A stretch of DNA of 8,086 nt from Bacillota bacterium. GTDB taxonomy: Bacteria; Bacillota; Sulfobacillia; Symbiobacteriales; Symbiobacteriaceae. The DNA is taken from positions 1-8,086 of the forward strand of contig JAQBPS010000473.1 of assembly GCA_028287415.1 (NCBI GenBank), written 5' to 3'. Shown piece after piece: positions 6,704 through 8,086 of this stretch; the stretch's first letter is position 1, and every line of letters starts with the position of its first letter. Position numbers and translations under genes: made by a program. The notes beneath the pieces were generated by a model. That model saw nothing but the letters and a program-made list of their open reading frames with translations. It was not told the origin of the DNA and did no database searches.

Positions 6704-7936
6704 TTGGTTGAAATAGGTTTCGTAATCCGGTATTCATTTCCTGCCGGTCATTCGTTCACCGGCAGTTCACCCGGTTGGGAACTTTGCACATCCACGTGGC
6801 GTCCAACACATACTTCTAGTCGTGCTGAGCAAAAGGAGGCGTTTCAGGCAGGCCGGGGCCTGAACTACACGGAAATGTTCTGGCTCGAGTCGCTCATGTC
6901 AGGCGCGGCCTTGCTCCTGGAGTTGCCGACCGGGATCCTGGGCGACAAGCTTGGCCACCGCCGGATGCTGCGGCTCGGGCAAGGGCTGATGCTGGCCAGC
7001 TACAGCCTGTTCGCTGTCGCCCGGGGCTTTTGGGCCTTCGCCCTCTCCTCCGTGCTCTACGGCGCGGGACTGGCCTGCATCTCCGGGAGCGACAGTGCCG
7101 TTCTCTGCCAGAGCCTGCCGGGGCAGTATCGTAAGGAACTGACCGGCTCCGCCTTCGCCTTGCTGAGCGCCGCTGCCAGTGCGGGCTTCCTCGTAGGCCT
7201 GATCACCGGCAGTTGGATGGGCGCAACCGACCCAGCAGTTCCGGTAGTGGTGAACATCGCGCCGATGGCGCTGGCCTTCGCCGCCACCTTCTGCCTCCGG
7301 CCGGCGGCGGCGGACGGCCCCGCAGAGGCCCCACCGGCTGCGTCGGATCTCTTTAGCCGGGCGGCGGCACTGATCCGCTTCCAGCCCGCGACGGTCGTGC
7401 TGAGCCTGTTGGGCACAGCCGGGTTCGCACTGCTCAATGCCGTCTACTGGTACAACCAGCCCCTGTTCAAGCGGGCGGCAATTCCTGTCGCCTGGTTCGG
7501 CCCGATCATGGCGGCTGCCGTCGCCATCCAGATGGTGGTCGCCCTCAGCGCCCCCCGGGCGGAACGAAGCCTGAAGCTGCCCGGCGCTCTCGCACTCTCC
7601 CTGGCGGTGCCGGGGTTGGCGTACATCGCCGCCGCCCGCTCAGCCGGCCCGGCAGCAGTGGCCGGGCTTGTCGCCCTGGTGGTGGCGGGCGGCGCCTGGC
7701 GCCAGCCGCTCATCCAGGCCGAACTGAACCGGCGCATCACGGACGGCGCCCGGGCCACGAGTCTTTCTGCGCTGTCGCTGCTGGGGACGGTGGCGGGCCT
7801 CTGCATCAACCCGGTGATCGGGAGGCTGGGGGACATGGCCCTGGCGACCGCCGTGCTCGGGCTGGGGATCGGCCTGTTGGCCCTGAGTGCCATGGCCCTG
7901 TTCCTGCCCTCGTCACAGACCCCGGGACCGTCATAG
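6704..7936 (+). CDS. Major facilitator superfamily transporter, apparently missing its first membrane helix (possible pseudogene)
   Basis: MFS proteins move small molecules across the membrane, usually as proton-coupled exporters or importers; the substrate here is unknown. Family homology begins near GRGLNYTEMFWLES, normally the loop after helix 1 and the start of helix 2. The motif-A-like loop PTGILGDKLGHRRM follows, then helices 3 to 12, ending in ALSAMALFLPSS. I count 11 hydrophobic segments instead of 12. The only in-frame starts before the homology are TTG 6704 and ATG 6875. TTG 6704 would add 57 residues that are hydrophilic, have unbiased codons, and overlap the likely promoter, so it is doubtful. 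ATG 6875 lacks a suitably spaced Shine-Dalgarno site. No other frame encodes the missing helix, so a simple frameshift does not explain it. A 5' deletion is my reading. It is divergent from the amidase gene. Confidence 0.8.
   Translation: MVEIGFVIRYSFPAGHSFTGSSPGWELCTSTWRPTHTSSRAEQKEAFQAGRGLNYTEMFWLESLMSGAALLLELPTGILGDKLGHRRMLRLGQGLMLASYSLFAVARGFWAFALSSVLYGAGLACISGSDSAVLCQSLPGQYRKELTGSAFALLSAAASAGFLVGLITGSWMGATDPAVPVVVNIAPMALAFAATFCLRPAAADGPAEAPPAASDLFSRAAALIRFQPATVVLSLLGTAGFALLNAVYWYNQPLFKRAAIPVAWFGPIMAAAVAIQMVVALSAPRAERSLKLPGALALSLAVPGLAYIAAARSAGPAAVAGLVALVVAGGAWRQPLIQAELNRRITDGARATSLSALSLLGTVAGLCINPVIGRLGDMALATAVLGLGIGLLALSAMALFLPSSQTPGPS
6708..6736 (+). promoter_or_regulatory. Possible promoter of the MFS gene
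   Basis: TTGAAA (6708-6713, five of six consensus positions) is separated by 17 bases from TATTCA (6731-6736, a weak -10). Transcription would start near 6743, inside the dyad at 6741-6765. The region is AT-rich compared with its surroundings. The boxes overlap the TTG at 6704, which argues against that start codon. Confidence 0.45.
6741..6765 (+). promoter_or_regulatory. Perfect 8-bp dyad at the predicted MFS transcription start (operator or leader hairpin)
   Basis: CTGCCGGT (6741-6748) and ACCGGCAG (6758-6765) are exact inverted copies around 9 bases. The position just after the -10 box suits a repressor operator, as is common for transporter genes, or a hairpin at the 5' end of the message. 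No T-run follows, so it is not a terminator. Confidence 0.45.
6832..6839 (+). promoter_or_regulatory. Stranded Shine-Dalgarno site before the MFS gene
   Basis: AAAGGAGG is a near-perfect ribosome binding site, but no ATG, GTG or TTG lies 4-14 bases downstream. The next in-frame ATG is 35 bases away (6875). MFS homology begins about 15-20 bases after it. This fits loss of the original start codon and first helix by deletion. Confidence 0.5.
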
Positions 7937-8086
7937 TGAAGCACGAGGCGGCCCCTGCCAGTACAACTCCGGGTTGATCTCGGAGATACGCAACCTCCAC
8001 TAGCTTTTACATGTATGTACGATAGCTACGTGATTGTGTTCGAGCTCGCCAACACCACGGAGTGAAACAAAGCGCCGGTCCTTATG
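7937..8086. other. Region after the MFS gene without a supported gene
   Basis: I see no supported gene in these 150 bases. There is a weak 5-bp hairpin (CTCCG 7967-7971 with CGGAG 7981-7985) without a T-run, and a dyad TACAT-GT-ATGTA at 8008-8019 in an AT-rich patch that could be part of a promoter or operator for a gene beyond the right edge. Base composition drops in GC here compared with the genes. Confidence 0.4.

Noticed and set aside
7057..7944. Minus-strand open frames opposite the MFS gene
   Set aside because: The plus strand encodes eleven membrane helices with the MFS loop motif. The minus-strand translations are Ala/Arg-rich without recognisable structure.
8015..8065. 16-codon frame ATG 8015 to TGA near the right edge
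   Set aside because: It has no ribosome binding site, is very short, and has no recognisable sequence.

Overview
The window looks like a piece of ordinary chromosome from a high-GC, probably thermophilic Firmicute. A Symbiobacterium-type genome is my best guess, made from memory of the protein style and not from any search. The reasons are strong GC bias at third codon positions, Gram-positive style Shine-Dalgarno sites, a wall amidase with SH3 repeats, and a MurD of the type seen in clostridia. I see no rRNA, tRNA, CRISPR array, transposase, prophage gene or attachment site.

Layout. On the minus strand, in the direction of transcription, lie a secreted N-acetylmuramoyl-L-alanine amidase (6658 to 4325), its terminator (hairpin 4286-4312), an unidentified 33-codon reading frame (4258 to 4157), a glycoside hydrolase family 2 protein (4078 to 1955), an aspartate aminotransferase (1821 to 625) with its own strong promoter, a terminator (hairpin 543-566), and the start of murD (500 to beyond the left edge). 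Divergent from the amidase, on the plus strand, is a major facilitator superfamily transporter (to 7936) whose 5' end looks damaged. The last 150 bases hold no gene that I can support. No stretch without a gene exceeds about 220 bases.

How the genes relate. They do not form one pathway. MurD makes a cytoplasmic peptidoglycan precursor and the amidase cleaves mature peptidoglycan outside the membrane, but each appears to be its own transcription unit. The aminotransferase serves amino-acid metabolism. The GH2 protein has no signal peptide, and no sugar transporter sits next to it.

Most notable points. (1) The GH2 protein keeps the acid/base Glu but has Gly where the nucleophile Glu belongs, and its NE motif is SE, so it may be a pseudoenzyme. 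(2) The MFS protein lacks the first membrane helix, and a near-perfect Shine-Dalgarno site lies stranded just before the surviving homology, which suggests a 5' deletion. (3) A perfect dyad sits at the predicted start of transcription of the MFS gene. I did not find a convincing new multi-gene system here.
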